Counted from the first letter of the stretch, positions 48,476 through 61,136 are shown. The stretch is 64,000 nt of DNA from Owenia fusiformis (GCA_903813345.2 CAIIXF020000012.1:29896184-29960183); one strand, 5' to 3'. Translations and numbers: made by a program. The notes: a model not told the origin generated them from the letters alone.

Positions 48476-49049
48476 GTTACATTGAATATGTGGTGTAAAA
48501 GGTAACGGGTTAAAGTATCTAAAAGGCAAAACTGAATTAAAAACTGTATATAGGGGGAAAAACTTTCATCTTTTATCTACAAGACCATGCAAAAAATGTC
48601 TGAAAATATTGATTGGTTTGTCTATGGTGTTGATATACTTTTGGGTACATTTTTTTGAGACACCCTATAAATGGCTAAACACTTTAGGGAGTTACTGTTT
48701 CATTGGATTACTACTTTTTGTTTTATTTCTTTCATTCTCCAATATGCACCTATTCATATTTGAATAGAATACTACAGATTGAAGAAATCTACCATTTATG
48801 ATTAGGTAAGAAAGCAATTGCGGCAGTATGCCTATTTGCCGACGTAAACCTCAAGGTTAATAATGATGTGCCGTAAATGCTCATCAGCGCATTAATGAAC
48901 ATTAGCATAGATTTTGATATTTTAGATGGTATGTCGTGTATTAACATAAATATGGTAAATGCAACTATTTGTTGGATGCGTTCAGCCGATGATATAACTT
49001 ACTTATTTTCACCACAAATACGCCAACACATTAGCCACATTAATCTAAA

Positions 49050-49538
49050 ACCTCAGTCACATTTCCTACGGCGACCCTGCGGTCTATCATTTCTGCGGCC
49101 AGTAACATTTCTACGCTCGCCGTGGAATTTCTACGCTCTCATTCTTTTGCAGTCACATTTCCCACGGCAGCCGCACGATGAATTAAATTTCTGTTGATAA
49201 ATAATACTTTTTTTCATTTTATTTACATCGGGACAATTTATAAATGTTATTCATAGTATAGGATGTAATATCAAATGAAAAGTGATCGTGAAACATTGAC
49301 AAATAAGGATTCAATCTTGTTGAGCCAGTTGATTTCTACGGGGACCTCAGAAATGAACAAATATTATAACTCCGAGTTATAATTTCAACGGCGACCCTGC
49401 GGCCTGTAAAAAACTGGATACGCCGTATGGAGGCCGCAAGGCGAGCGTAGTTTTCCTACGCTCGCCGCAGAAATACACCGATTTAATCGATCTGCGGTCG
49501 ACGCACGGCCTCCGTACGACAAATGTGACTGGGGTGTA
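49050..49538. mobile_element. Palindromic MITE with CAGTCACATTTC ends (copy 2)
   Basis: Ends CCTCAGTCACATTTC and AAATGTGACTGGGG. Arms contain ACGGCGACCCTGCGG, ACGCTCGCCG and their complements. It shares end motifs and CpG-rich arms with 46676-47106. Confidence 0.55.
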
Positions 49539-50225
49539 AATAAATCCCCATTGATGCACAGTAATGCATTTATGTGTAAATGCCATTTTGTATATTTTAA
49601 TGCATTTACCTCATTTATCGGTTAAATATGTAAGAAAGCATTTACGGGATTTGAACAGATTTATCCTTTTTGACCCAGTGTTATCATTATATAAAGTAAT
49701 TCTAGTGGATATTTTTCAAGTGGAATATAATGCGATGACTTCCGAATCGCGCAGCCGATATCTCATAAGTTTAGTGATTTTTCTACCTAGCCTATAAACT
49801 TACTATATCACATTGGAGAAAATAAATACAAACATTTGAAAAAAGACATTGCAACAATTCAATTTCTATGAAGAATATATTGAAACAACTTTTTCAAATA
49901 TATGATATGATATGGACATGAACATGCGGCAACAATGTTATAGAGCGGACAGAAATAGTTATAAAATACCAGTGAAATGTGTTCTATTTCTGCGATCCGG
50001 ACGTGATTATATAGAGACATTTCCGAGGCATCAATTTTAAGGCATCAATGACGTCATTGATACATAACAATGGCGGCATCCGCAGCGATCCAGATATGGG
50101 TACTTTGAACTTGGATTATATGTTAGTTCAAACACGATATGTCCCATGAGTGAGGTGAAGTGATAGATGATGGTTATAAGTAGCCAGCGTGTAAATTAGA
50201 ACATGAAACTTCGCATTCCCTTTAA

Positions 50226-51420
50226 TTCATAACTCATGTGTTAAATTTGGACAACTTTTTATTTTGACCTACTTTTCGGACAACATATCTCAAAAGGGGG
50301 TCGAAATACTTTCTGACGGCAAAAGGCTAACACTATAAGCACACTCTTGGCTACATGTATACAAAATTTCGAAGAATATAATTAAAACATAGTATCAGAA
50401 TCGCAAAAATAAGGAAAAACTATGAATTTGACCTAGATTTTGACCTAGGGATTTTGGTGTCCAAATTTTGAAGTTACATAGCCTTCGAGGTCCCCTTCTT
50501 TCATAGGCTTTCATTATTTTAAGCTGTACTTAGTCTATATCTCATATTTTACACTTCAAAAAAATCTTTTTTCCCATTGACATAACATGGGGCACCAAAT
50601 TTAGCGATTTTTGAGCTTTCAAAATGTCATAACTTCCGAACCGGAAGTCGGATCGAAATTTGATTTGCTGATTCGGATTCCTGAGAAAATTCTATACTTA
50701 ATTCATTACTCAAACGTTAAATTTGGAGAATTTTTTATTTTGACCTACTTTTCGGACACCATATCTCAAAAGTGGGTCAAAATACTTTCTGACGGCAAAA
50801 GGCTAACACTATAAGCACACTCTTGGCTACATGTATACAAAATTTCGAAGATTATAATTAATCTGTAGTGTCAGAATCGCAAAAATAAGGAAAAACTTTG
50901 AATTTGACCTAGATTTTGACCTAGGCATTTTGGTGTCCAAATTTTTATGAAAAGAAGGTTTTGAGGTTCCTTTCTTTTATGGGCTTCCATTATGTTTAGC
51001 TGTGCTTAGTCTATATCTCGTATTTTACACTTCAAAAAAATATTTTTTCCCATTGAATTAACATGGGGCACCAAATTTAGCGATTTTTGAATTTTTAAAA
51101 CGCCATCACTTCTGAACCGGAAGTCAGATCGAAATTTGGTTTTCAGATTCGGAATCCTGAGAAAATTTCCTATAAGACTTTTTTTTGGACCTCGTTTTCG
51201 GACACTGATATCTCGAAATCGGTTTGAGATACCAAAAAACTAAATCGACCTTAGATTTTCTACTTTTTTATGAGGAACACAATGAAAAAAACCCGGATCA
51301 AAAATATTGAAGAACGACCGAGAAAATCGAAAAAAGTGACAAAGTACTGGATTTGACCTAGTTCTTGACCTTTGACCTAGATAAAAATTTGACCCAATTT
51401 CCAAGAAACTAGATCTAGGA
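50226..51420 (+). repeat. 476-bp tandem repeat array
   Basis: Unit 1 is 50226-50701 and unit 2 starts at 50702, offset 476. A partial third follows to about 51420. The tail of a preceding unit lies at about 45700-45833, left of the TTAA element. A diagnostic block, GAACCGGAAGTCGGATCGAA, recurs near 45770, 50640 and, changed, 51115. No coding sense is seen. Confidence 0.7.
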
Positions 51421-53230
51421 CCTAAATGGACCATATATAAGACTTGACTCAATATCTTCTAGTTAACGAGAAAACTGGGAAAGAATAATAAGAATAAAGA
51501 ATAATAAAGAATACTGACGTGTTGCATATGATGACTCCAATAAGGTTTGCTAAGTATTCCAAGATAGAATAAGAGAAGGGAAATACATTGAGGGTAGCTG
51601 TAGTTATGAGAGGGTTTGACATCCTATAGGTAGAATGGTTCAGACATTTGCTTATGGACTGGACGTAGTGCTGCAAGTATAATGCATTACTGAAAAGGTA
51701 AATATAAATTAGTTATAATATAACCTGATTAACAGCTGAAAGAGCGAAGATTGATGGAATCATTTCAGTATACAAAAGCATTCACAAAATCAATTCAATC
51801 TAATTACGTCATATGTACCATGGGGCCATTGGTTCAAATTTTGAAGTCAATGTATCCCAGGAAGTGTATTGCTTATAGTCCTGAAATTTCATATAAGCTT
51901 GTAAGAAGGATAATACTATATCTGTATGAAATTTCACATAAAAATAATAAAATGTCTTCTCTTGTGAAGCTGTCGTGCAAGACTTTTCGAACGACCCTTG
52001 TATTGTGTCCATCAAAATCCATTTGGATCCTACTCACCCCTACATCTTATCCAAATATGTTACGAAATAATAAAAATACAGTATAATAGTATAATCTTTG
52101 GTTTTAAAAAGTTGAATATGATATTTGATAAGTTTAAAAGTTGTTTTTGTAGCATTTTTTCTATAGCCATTTTGTAGGGACACAATTATGAAAAATGTAC
52201 AATCTTTTAATTTTAAGATCTAATAGCAAAGGTATTGCCAAAATAAATATATAACGAAAAAATAGATATGTGTTTAAAATATTGGTATTAACTTAAGATA
52301 AAAATTGTCACTATCACTTTCAACAAACATAGGGTCACGTGACATGACGCGGGGCAGTCAATTTTGATCTATCGTAGACCATATCACCATCAAATTGCCA
52401 ATATTTCAACCTCGTCTTGCGAGGCCATTTTAATTTGAAACATCTTGAATTTGGTGTCAAAATAAAGCTGGTCACGCCCACTTTCTATAGTTATCAATAC
52501 CCCAATTTACACTACGCGCAGCATTCCAAGACGTTTTGGTTAAAACGTTTTAGAAAAATAAAGTTGAATTTACATTACCATTTTCAAGACGTCTTAGGAA
52601 ATAAGATCGAGTTTACACCTGTTTTCCTAAAACGTCTTAGAGATATGTAGGTATACCTGTAAAATGAAAAAAGCAGTTCAGTACTGGTTGAAGGACGGTT
52701 CAGTCAATATAGCTATTCTTTTCCTGCTTCTATACTTTGTACCCAACTTTGTACTAAAGAATGCATCGGTTTCAGAAATATATGTCCTAAAGACAACATC
52801 GTTAAAAGCATGAAAGAGAGCAGGAAGTTTTAATGCATAAATTAGGATTATGATAAATTGCCAGGCAAATAAGTTCTTCTCAATAATTTTGGGATGATAT
52901 TGGGAACAAGGGATAAGACAAAATAAAGGACCATGCGACATTATAGTGTTGTAACAACAAAAAATGGGATCACGATTGCAACATTTTGTCAGATGGCTAG
53001 TATATGCAAGTATTTGCAAGTTCGTTGCAAAGCGCTAAAACACAGAATGCAATAAACTCCTACTATAATTTTTAAGAGAATGGGAAAGAAAACAGATATT
53101 CAGAGAAAGCGGATGACATCATACTTTTAAAACGCAAAATGCAATAAAAGGATGGGTGACTATACAGATGTATCAAAATGATATACTGCAGACAAATCAA
53201 GAGAGAACATATGACTGGAACAATCAAATA

Positions 53231-54290
53231 CAGGGCGTTCAGTAAGTAAAGCTAATTTTGCTCTCAAACTTTCATTTCTTGTCTATCATCGTTCGGATTT
53301 TCAGTGGAGAAGCATCAGACACTTTTCTAACTATCCTGAAAAAATGATCAAGATATAATAAATAACAGCAAAATGGTGGTTGTCATAGTAACGCGAATAC
53401 GGGTTCTGCGGAGCAATTTTATAAGTTCACAGCATAGTAGATTCTGTCCTGTCTATATTTCAACCATAGTTCTGTGGCTACTCCATATTTCTGCTTTCAA
53501 GTTAGCATTCTATTTCATGTTCAAAGTAATTCCCCTTAGCTTCCACACATAGCTGATGTCGTTCTATCCACTTCTGATATATCCTGTGGAAGCCATCTGG
53601 AAAGTTCTTTGTCAGCAAACGTTGAACGGCATTCTGAAGCTCATGGATATTTGCGTGGATCTTACCACGCAGATCATTTTTCAAACATGAAAATACCCCT
53701 TTTGGAATTTCTGATACCATTTGTAGATTGTGTATTTAGGCACACTGTCCCCATATGCTTTTTGGATATCCCTAATGGTATCCTGCTTGGATTTCCCTAG
53801 CAACACATTGTATCTGATGCTACTTCTCAATTGTTGTTTCATTTCATTGTTCATTTTGCTTCCATTGGCAATCCTGGCAGCCATGATTTTGATGATGTCA
53901 TGGAGCAGTGTCTGATGGATCATTCTGGATCATTCAATCTGTTGTATCATCTGTCTGTGATGTCATAGACTACTGTTGCCATGGTATCATATTTGTGTAT
54001 GTTGTTGTTGTTTGTCGTGACTTTCAGCCATAGCAAACAAAGACATATGCAGCATTAATCTTAATCAATTCATTGCATTATAACATTTTTATTAAAGTAA
54101 GAAATTGCTCCGCAGAACCCGTATTCACGTTACTATGACAACCGTTGTTTTGCTATTATTCATCATATCTTATTTAATTTTTCAGGGTAGTTAGAAAAAT
54201 GTCAAATGCTTCTTCACTGAAAATTTGAAAGATAAGTGACAGAAAATAAAAGTTTGAGAGCAAAATTAGCTTTACTTACTGAACGCCCTG
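53231..54290 (-). mobile_element. Internally deleted Tc1/mariner-type element, unit 2
   Basis: Copy of 38270-39345 with TA flanks. Its transposase remnants at 53502-53923 repeat the same N-terminus to C-terminus fusion, so the deletion predates the segmental duplication. Confidence 0.78.
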
Positions 54291-55656
54291 TATATCACCT
54301 TTCATTTATCTTGACATTTATTGATGTCAAAATCATAATAAGACATGTTATCATATGGACAAGAAGGAATATGAGATGTTAGTAAGTTGTGTTAGAATAT
54401 AAGATCCAAACAGGTGTAACCACGCTCTTATAGTCTTCCCCACAGTCTTTAACTATTTACAGTGTATGTTTACAAAATATGACAATCGTTATAGGCTGAA
54501 AATGGTAGAATTGCTGCAGAATAATTTTCACGCCATTTTGACCCGCGAAATCTGTAGATAACAATGAAAGTGCGCCCCTTACTTGAAATTAATGTTTTTG
54601 GGTTTCTACAACAGCAATGGATATAGGAGATGGATGGCAAACAGTGGTTTGAAATCTGATTAACATAAATTCAAGAAAGAATAAATGGGGCAACATAAGG
54701 AGTTGTAATAGATCTAATGTTATCTTTATGTGAGATATGTACCCCCTCCCACCATTGTTCAAGTTGTAAAAAGTGGAGTAAGAATGCCCTTGTGATTTTA
54801 TCTCACACATATATATATATATTTATGACTTTAAAAAAGTGATTTTGTTGTCAATTTCTAGCTTTTAAAATTTCAGCCTAAAACACAGCAGTCCCTTGCT
54901 TGGATAAATCTACAAAAAGTACAACCCCATAATAAAGCATAGTACAGTAATGAATTAATAGTATGCATACTTGACTGGAGCCCATTGGAGATAATGACTA
55001 ACCCATACTCCAAAAACAATGTATACATTAATTGTTATCTGATTTATTTTAAGGTTGAGAACTGGCCGAGGGTTTTCAACAGAATGTTAATGTTAATAGA
55101 ATTAATCTTTTATTCAAACTTCTTAAAAAGCAAAAAGGATGGCAATGAATTGAAGCAGAATTTAACAACAAACAAACCATCAAAATATCATCCTCATTAT
55201 ATGTATATGACAACTTTTGTATACAATACAAAATGTCCTTAGAATGCAATTGTAAACTAAATCAATGAAAGATTTAACCGTAGTAGTCATGGGGGAATGC
55301 AGAAAGCAATTTTGGTATGGCTGTTACCAAGCAAAATAAACAACAACTACAATTTCCAAGTTGGGATTACATCATATTTTGATGACATTGACCAGGACAT
55401 TTTGTCATGTGTAAACTATACATGTTATTTTGAAGTGTCGAGATTTCATTCGTGATCAATCCTGCATTTGCCTCACCAGTCTCAACTAATGCAGATCTGT
55501 TCGAATGCACATACCATATTGGAAGGAATGCAATGGGCTTTCGAGTTTACAAGACTATTAAAATACTAACTTCGTTGATTTTATTAACACTCTATTTTCT
55601 TAGAAGAATTAAAGAACGTGGTCATAATTCATTAGTGACAAGGTTTAATAAATAAA

Positions 55657-56765
55657 GGAAGAGGCTCGATAGAGAGAGCTTTTTAGATGGGTATACGTTT
55701 TTTATTTTCTACACGATCATTATGGAATTTTCAGACAATATCGGAGGTGTGATGAATTTTTATATTCTAAAATATTATTGTTGAATTATGAAAAACGCAT
55801 TTTGTAGAACTTTTTTGGCGAAGCGATGAAATTCCATCTTATATTTTGTACCGTTCTTCAGTGCGTAAATAGAATGACTTAACGTTTTTTAAGCAGCAAA
55901 ATAACATATATCGTAACCACATAATAAAGCAAAGTCTTATTTTCTGTAAAGAAATCGTGATTCGATCCATGAGAAGTATGTCTTAAAATTGATGAGAAAA
56001 ATGGTTTCATTTTTTCAATATTTTTGAGCGATCTCTTTAGTAGAATTTTACTTGTGTTAGATAGAGGTCGTCTCGCAAAACCATTATGTGCAATTTTCGC
56101 TTAAAATTGATTATTTTTGGAAATGCTTCACTCGACGAAAATTAGATGTCGTTGCATGTCGTCTATGGATGGTCTATTTTTCTTGAGTAATTCCAAGGCC
56201 GAGAGAAATAGCCCAAACGTACCGCGTTCGTAATTTCAATGTTTTCTGCGTTCGGCCTTTTATCGTAAACTGTTCTATCATCAATGAAAAAGAAGGGTGC
56301 GCGAACTTTGAATTTATTCAGTGTGGGGGTTACCCTTCCCCCTTTTGACATGAAGGCCAGAGCTGAATATGACAGCACATGTTAATGAATGATTGGTAAG
56401 TGAAAACAATATATCTTTATAACGGAATATATTCCCTATAGTTAAGTGTATTTCTGGTCACGAAACGTTAAGAAATACTAGATATAGTAACAGTTCAAAC
56501 AAAGCTTACCCCGTCTGTTTTGATTGTTTGACCGGGAAACCAATGGGGTCTTCTCTTCTCATCTGCATAATCAAGTCACCTTATATCGCACTATTAGAGC
56601 TGGGTAACTGGTAAGCAGAAAACACAATCGCCACTTCAAGTACATTTCACTGTTTTTTCTTGCGCTTTTTTCTTAGCTCTCATTTATGTATCATACGTTT
56701 AGTCAATCAATTTTGTAGCTAACGATTTGAACGGATTGCAATGAAATGACCTTTATGCGGTCTGG
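55657..56765. other. Unassigned DNA right of the duplication
   Basis: Beyond unit 2 the sequence is single copy in this window. One 71-aa minus-strand frame at 56163-56378 has no recognisable domain. I see no gene here. Confidence 0.4.
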
Positions 56766-56925
56766 CTACGTACGGCCTGTTGATTTCTACGGGGACCGCA
56801 GAAATTAACAAATATTGTAACCCCGAGTTATAAAATCTACGGCTTCCCTTCACTGATATAATTGATCTGCGGTCTACTTACGGCCGCTGTGCAACAAATG
56901 TGACTGGGGAGTAAATTGATCTGCG
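56766..56925. mobile_element. Half copy of the CAGTCACATTTG MITE family
   Basis: Contains TTGATTTCTACGGGGACC, ATAACTCCGAGTTATAA-like sequence and the end AAATGTGACTGGGG, matching the right half of 49050-49538. The other half is missing. Confidence 0.5.
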
Positions 56926-57254
56926 GTTGACGTAGTCGCCTTTCAAGTTAAGTATTGAGATTTCTATTCTAACCTTCACTTAAGAAACATAACATTAACT
57001 AGGATGTGGCTCTGGGGCTGCTGCAGAAAAACCGAGTGTATTATTTACATACAATAATGTTATCGTATATACATGCTGGTTGCCAAAATGTGGCTCTGCG
57101 GCTGCGTCGCCACTGGACAATATACAAAAATGTTTATAATGGACAATTGATAAGCTTTCTCGATAATGTAGTAATAACAAATCTCATTTCAAAATTAAAA
57201 ACTTTCCGACCACCTGTAAAACCTTTTCTATCTTTAGCATCACAAACTCATTAA

Positions 57255-57668
57255 GGTCAGGGTGCATGATGGGAAATTTTCTGCATTCCTCAATTGAGTC
57301 ACATGTTATTTTTCAAACAAGAATCACTCCTTCCCTTCATTGTCTATATCTTCCAGTTTTGCACAAAGAGTGCAATTATGTGCCTAGAAAAGACTTGTGA
57401 GAAGAATGTTTTGATAAAGTGTATAAAAAACAAGTAAATTCAGTGAAAAAAATCAGAAAATTTTCAGAAATTTTTTTCACTGAATTTTCTCATTTTTTAT
57501 ACATTTTACAAAACAAACCTTCTCACAAGGCTTTTCTAGGCACAGAAGTGCACTCTTTGTGCAAACTTGGAAGATGTAGACAATGTGGGGAAGGAGTTAT
57601 TCATGTTTGAAAAATAACATGTGACTCAATTGAGGAATGCAGAAAATTTCCCAACATGCACCCTGTCC
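57255..57668. mobile_element. 414-bp palindromic MITE with TTAA target
   Basis: Inverted arms run almost to the centre, starting GGTCAGGGTGCATGATGGGA and ending in its near complement, flanked by TTAA at 57251-57254 and 57669-57672. Probably mobilised by a piggyBac- or Kolobok-type enzyme. An ORF inside is part of the palindrome. Confidence 0.75.
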
Positions 57669-57672
57669 TTAA

Positions 57673-58487
57673 TGCCCATTATTATTCTGTTGAGAACATG
57701 ATGCTAAAAATCTTTGAAATCCTCAACAATTGAGGTTATAAGGAAAAAAGTTTGTCCGAAAATTTTTCATAAACATTTTAAAGACATAGACTTAGTTTAT
57801 CTCGCCGCTTAGAGCCGAAGTGATCTTATTCACTAATACATACACCGTTCACTCAGTAATACTGCATTTACAATTACCGTTCTATTTTCATAACGTTAAA
57901 CGACCAAATAGAAATCATTTTCTTGCTAATTCGTACTACGTGACTCAAACACAATAAAATACATTTCTTGTATAGTGATAAGACCTGATACATTTCAATT
58001 TATTTTAGTATTCCCACGATTTGTTATGGGGTAATGACCATAGATGAATTTTATTTGTAATTATGATGGCTTGTTTTTAGTCGAGTTACAGCACTAGTAC
58101 TTCCATTGACTGACTTGTTCAAACTAACACTTCTCCCTACAATGTACAACAGTTTTTAATGCATGTAGGCATACACCCATTGCAAGCAGAAACACCGCAC
58201 TTCAATTTGTACAGCAGTAAGGGTCGAGCACATGTTGTAAAAGCTGCATACCGAATTTTCCCTCAAATATTTGTAAAAGTTGTTTCAATTTAAAGGCTGG
58301 ATTTGAGATAAGGTATAAGCCTTGTGAGACGTGACCTATATATCATACAGGAGTCGATTTAATATTTTACGCTCACACATATCTGACATAGCCTAACATG
58401 TTATAAATTGAGAGCTTACAAAATATATGCAATTAGCATTTATATCACAGTTAGCTATAACAACCATTTCGTGACAATTAGCACACG
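57673..58487. other. Unassigned AT-rich DNA
   Basis: I see no gene, RNA or clear repeat here. Confidence 0.4.
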
Positions 58488-58614
58488 TTATGCCTGGGTC
58501 ACATAGGTGTCTGGCCGATTGAGTGTTTTGTTCAAAATTGTATTTGTTTGAAACAAAATACTCAATCGGCCGAGGGCTGACCGATGAATCGCAGCAAATA
58601 TGAACCTGGCATTA
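58488..58614. mobile_element. Short palindromic MITE (copy of 16659-16797 family)
   Basis: Ends TTATGCCTGGGTCACAT and ATGAACCTGGCATTA, inner pair GGCCGATTGAGTGTTTTG and complement. It is diverged from 16659-16797 but has the same plan. Confidence 0.6.
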
Positions 58615-59116
58615 TGTAACGTTCCCTTTTTTACAAATACGTATCTTGGGCTTTTTTATATTTTGATATTGGTTGCTTATTTTCACGGCTTGATTGACGC
58701 ACAAATATTTTGATTGTACGTGCTCATGACAGGTTTAGGCATTAATGGGTGACAACGTCTGTCAAAATATTGCACGTTGGTTGTGTTGACGTGATTTATG
58801 ACTGAATACATATTAAAACTAGTACTGCTTTTGAAAAGTTTTTAAAAAAGTATGGAAGAGTCTAACCTGCTCGTTAAAGATATTAAGTTGTATTATGTAT
58901 TGTACACGTAACTACATTAATTGTATGTACCTACATTGTAACACAACGGTGTTGCATGGTGTACTTAGTAATGTTTATGCGCATTAGCAATGTCATGAAC
59001 AAAATTGAGCAGAATGTGATCCTCTCGATTTTTGTGAATTTCTAATTTCAGGGACTTTCTCTCAAAACAGACCCCAAGTTAGTCATGGAAACACTTTCTT
59101 AATCTCTCAAGCAACT

Positions 59117-59500
59117 TTAAGGTAGATGTGTTTTTTGGGAATTTTTATACAGTTTATACTAATTTTAACGAAGCCACACATTACTTTCAAATATGGACCT
59201 CTTTCCAATGTTGTCTACAACTTTCAGTTTTGCATAAAGACTGCACTATTGTAGCGAGAAAAGAGTGTGGACAATATTTCGTTTATAAAATGTATGAAAA
59301 CGAGAAAATCCAGTGACTTACTTTTTAAAAATAAAAAATAAGTCGGCTACTTTATTTTCCAATTTTTATATATATAAAAATATCCAAAACGTTCACTACG
59401 CTCTTTTCTGGTTACCTTTAGTGTACTCTTTGTGTAAATGTGAAAGATGTAGTGAGCGTATGAAAAATACGCCTCGCACTTTTTGTCAGATTTCAGACAT
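59117..59500. mobile_element. Diverged palindromic MITE related to 57255-57668
   Basis: The arms share GCATAAAGACTGCACT / GTACTCTTTGTGTAAA and GAGAAAAGAGTGTG / CGCTCTTTTC with the 57.3-57.7 kb MITE. The left flank is TTAA followed by GGTAGATGTG; the right end is not clear. Confidence 0.45.
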
Positions 59501-60421
59501 AATTAACTTCAAGGTAATATACAAATTGGGAAAGAAATTGCCATCAATATATTCCAGAAAAGAAACATATTGATATGGTCTTTGTTGATTGAACATCGTT
59601 TAGATAATATTAGTATTGAAACATCACTGAGGGCGGTCCCAACAAAATCTCTATATGTCAACCTTGCTTGAAGCATCAAATTGATTAATTTGAGTATCGT
59701 ATAGAGTTCACGGAATGTGTGTGTCAACGATGGATGCTTTTTGTTTGATACGTTTATTTCGTACACTCGTATGATTGATATAATCAATAACTTCAAAAAT
59801 ACATGCTCATAGAATCTAGAATGTTTTGTTAATTAGGGGTACAATGTTTAGGACACTAAAGACTAAAAGAGTTTTTATGTTCACAATGATTATACAGTAT
59901 GTATTACATTCAAGGACAGGTTGACCGAACAAGCTCGAACATTTAGCACGCATCAATGAATATGTACGTAACATATAACAACTGAATACACTCCCTGGAG
60001 TGAATTGAACTTACACTTGTACAGAATCGGTTTCCGTGTTCAGCCTCGTACTTGAAGCACAGTTGAATTTAGAAATATATTATAACGAATGCGTCAGGTC
60101 TAATAAGTCTCAGCAACGTACCCAAAAGCAAAAGCGACCGACCCAAGACGGGAAAGGCCACAGTTGTCTGTGATGCTTCTGAAAGCTGGCACATCACAAA
60201 TCAAGAGTGAGTATGCCCCCCCCCCCCAATAACGTTTGAAAGGTCGTATAAAGTGCGACCACTCGTACCTGTCATGATATACATAATTGTTTTTGGATAT
60301 TGCTTTTGTGTGGGTCAAGTAAATTGGAGCATATTGGTTGAGAGGTGTTATCATTGGACCCTCCATTTATTAATAGGGACGGAATAAGTCACTGCAAAAC
60401 CCCGGATGAAAACGTCATTAA

Positions 60422-60587
60422 GGTTCAGCTGGAAAGTAACATTTTGGTAAAAAATTGCTATACCTGCACATGTTATTTTCTGGTACATAATTAAGTATGA
60501 AGGCATGTGTGTATTTCCTTGCTTTTTTCAGGAAAGTATGTGCTGGTATGGCAATTTTTTACCAAAATGTTACTTTCCAGCTGTACC
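60422..60587. mobile_element. 166-bp palindromic MITE with TTAA target
   Basis: Arms of about 45 bp begin GGTTCAGCTGGAAAGTAACA and are flanked by TTAA at 60418-60421 and 60588-60591. A second, different TTAA MITE beside the one at 57.3 kb. Confidence 0.72.
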
Positions 60588-61136
60588 TTAAACTGGTCTG
60601 TATAGGATTTTTACATAAACTGTTTCAATATGGTCATTTGATTGCTTAGTTTTAAATTCAAAGTAATCCCAAACATTTCTGTTTTGACTGTAGCTTCATT
60701 CTTGAAGATAGTTGCCGACATTCTTTCGTTTTCGAAAAACTACCGATTTCTGCTAAACTAAGTTGAATAGTACTAATAACGTCATTTCATCTTATTTCCA
60801 CATACTGGTCAAGTCGATATAGTAAATTCTAATACGATACGTGAAGTCACAATAGCTACAACAATTGAATATTATAATGGTCTTTATTGGAATATGTATG
60901 GCCGCCAAAATTCATAAATACAAAGAGTAGTACAATAACGTCATATAACTTCGTATATACTGAAATATTGGATTGAGCGCCGAAGGCCCAAGGTCCAAAT
61001 TTTTCTATATTGCTCGCAGAAATGACGTTACTACGAGTATTACCACCGTTAATGACCAGAGCTGAAATAGCAAGAAAACCTTACGCGCTGAACGATATCT
61101 AATTTCTCGGGGAAAATTGCCGATTGTAAAATCCAT

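Larger units (their letters stand above)
47676..48666. mobile_element. Tc1/mariner-type relic with two inverted transposase ends
   Basis: Ends CAGGGTGTCTCAAAAAAATG and TTTTTTTGAGACACCCT with TA at the left flank; the right flank has changed. Each arm contains a terminal repeat of about 100 bp and a fragment of transposase C-terminus pointing outward, giving a head-to-head fold-back structure. Confidence 0.7.
45834..50221. mobile_element. 4.4-kb TTAA-target DNA element
   Basis: Ends AGGGAATGCGAAGTTT and AAACTTCGCATTCCCT are exact complements and are flanked by TTAA at 45830-45833 and 50222-50225. The neighbouring 476-bp repeat unit has an uninterrupted version at about 50690-50716 with a single TTAA, confirming the insertion. 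TTAA targets are typical of piggyBac and Kolobok. No such transposase is present, and the interior is filled with palindromic MITEs and a mariner relic. Confidence 0.75.
45380..51514. mobile_element. 6.1-kb insertion specific to unit 2
   Basis: Absent from unit 1. It comprises a microsatellite, a 476-bp repeat array and a 4.4-kb TTAA element. The outer borders have no clear inverted repeats, and target bases are deleted. I cannot say whether it is one mobile element or a rearrangement patch. Confidence 0.6.
44891..52000. mobile_element. Mariner-like relic of unit 2, split by the 6.1-kb insertion
   Basis: The left part 44891-45379 and right part about 51515-52000 match 36007-37039 of unit 1. 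About 60 bp of the unit 1 version (36496-36555) is missing at the insertion point. Confidence 0.7.
40768..55656. repeat. Segmental duplication unit 2 (FReD gene E plus upstream DNA)
   Basis: Colinear with 32272-40767 except for the 6.1-kb insertion and smaller intron differences. The ending sequence GTGACAAGGTTTAATAAATAA at 55636-55656 repeats the bases just before 40768, which is the tandem junction. Confidence 0.8.
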
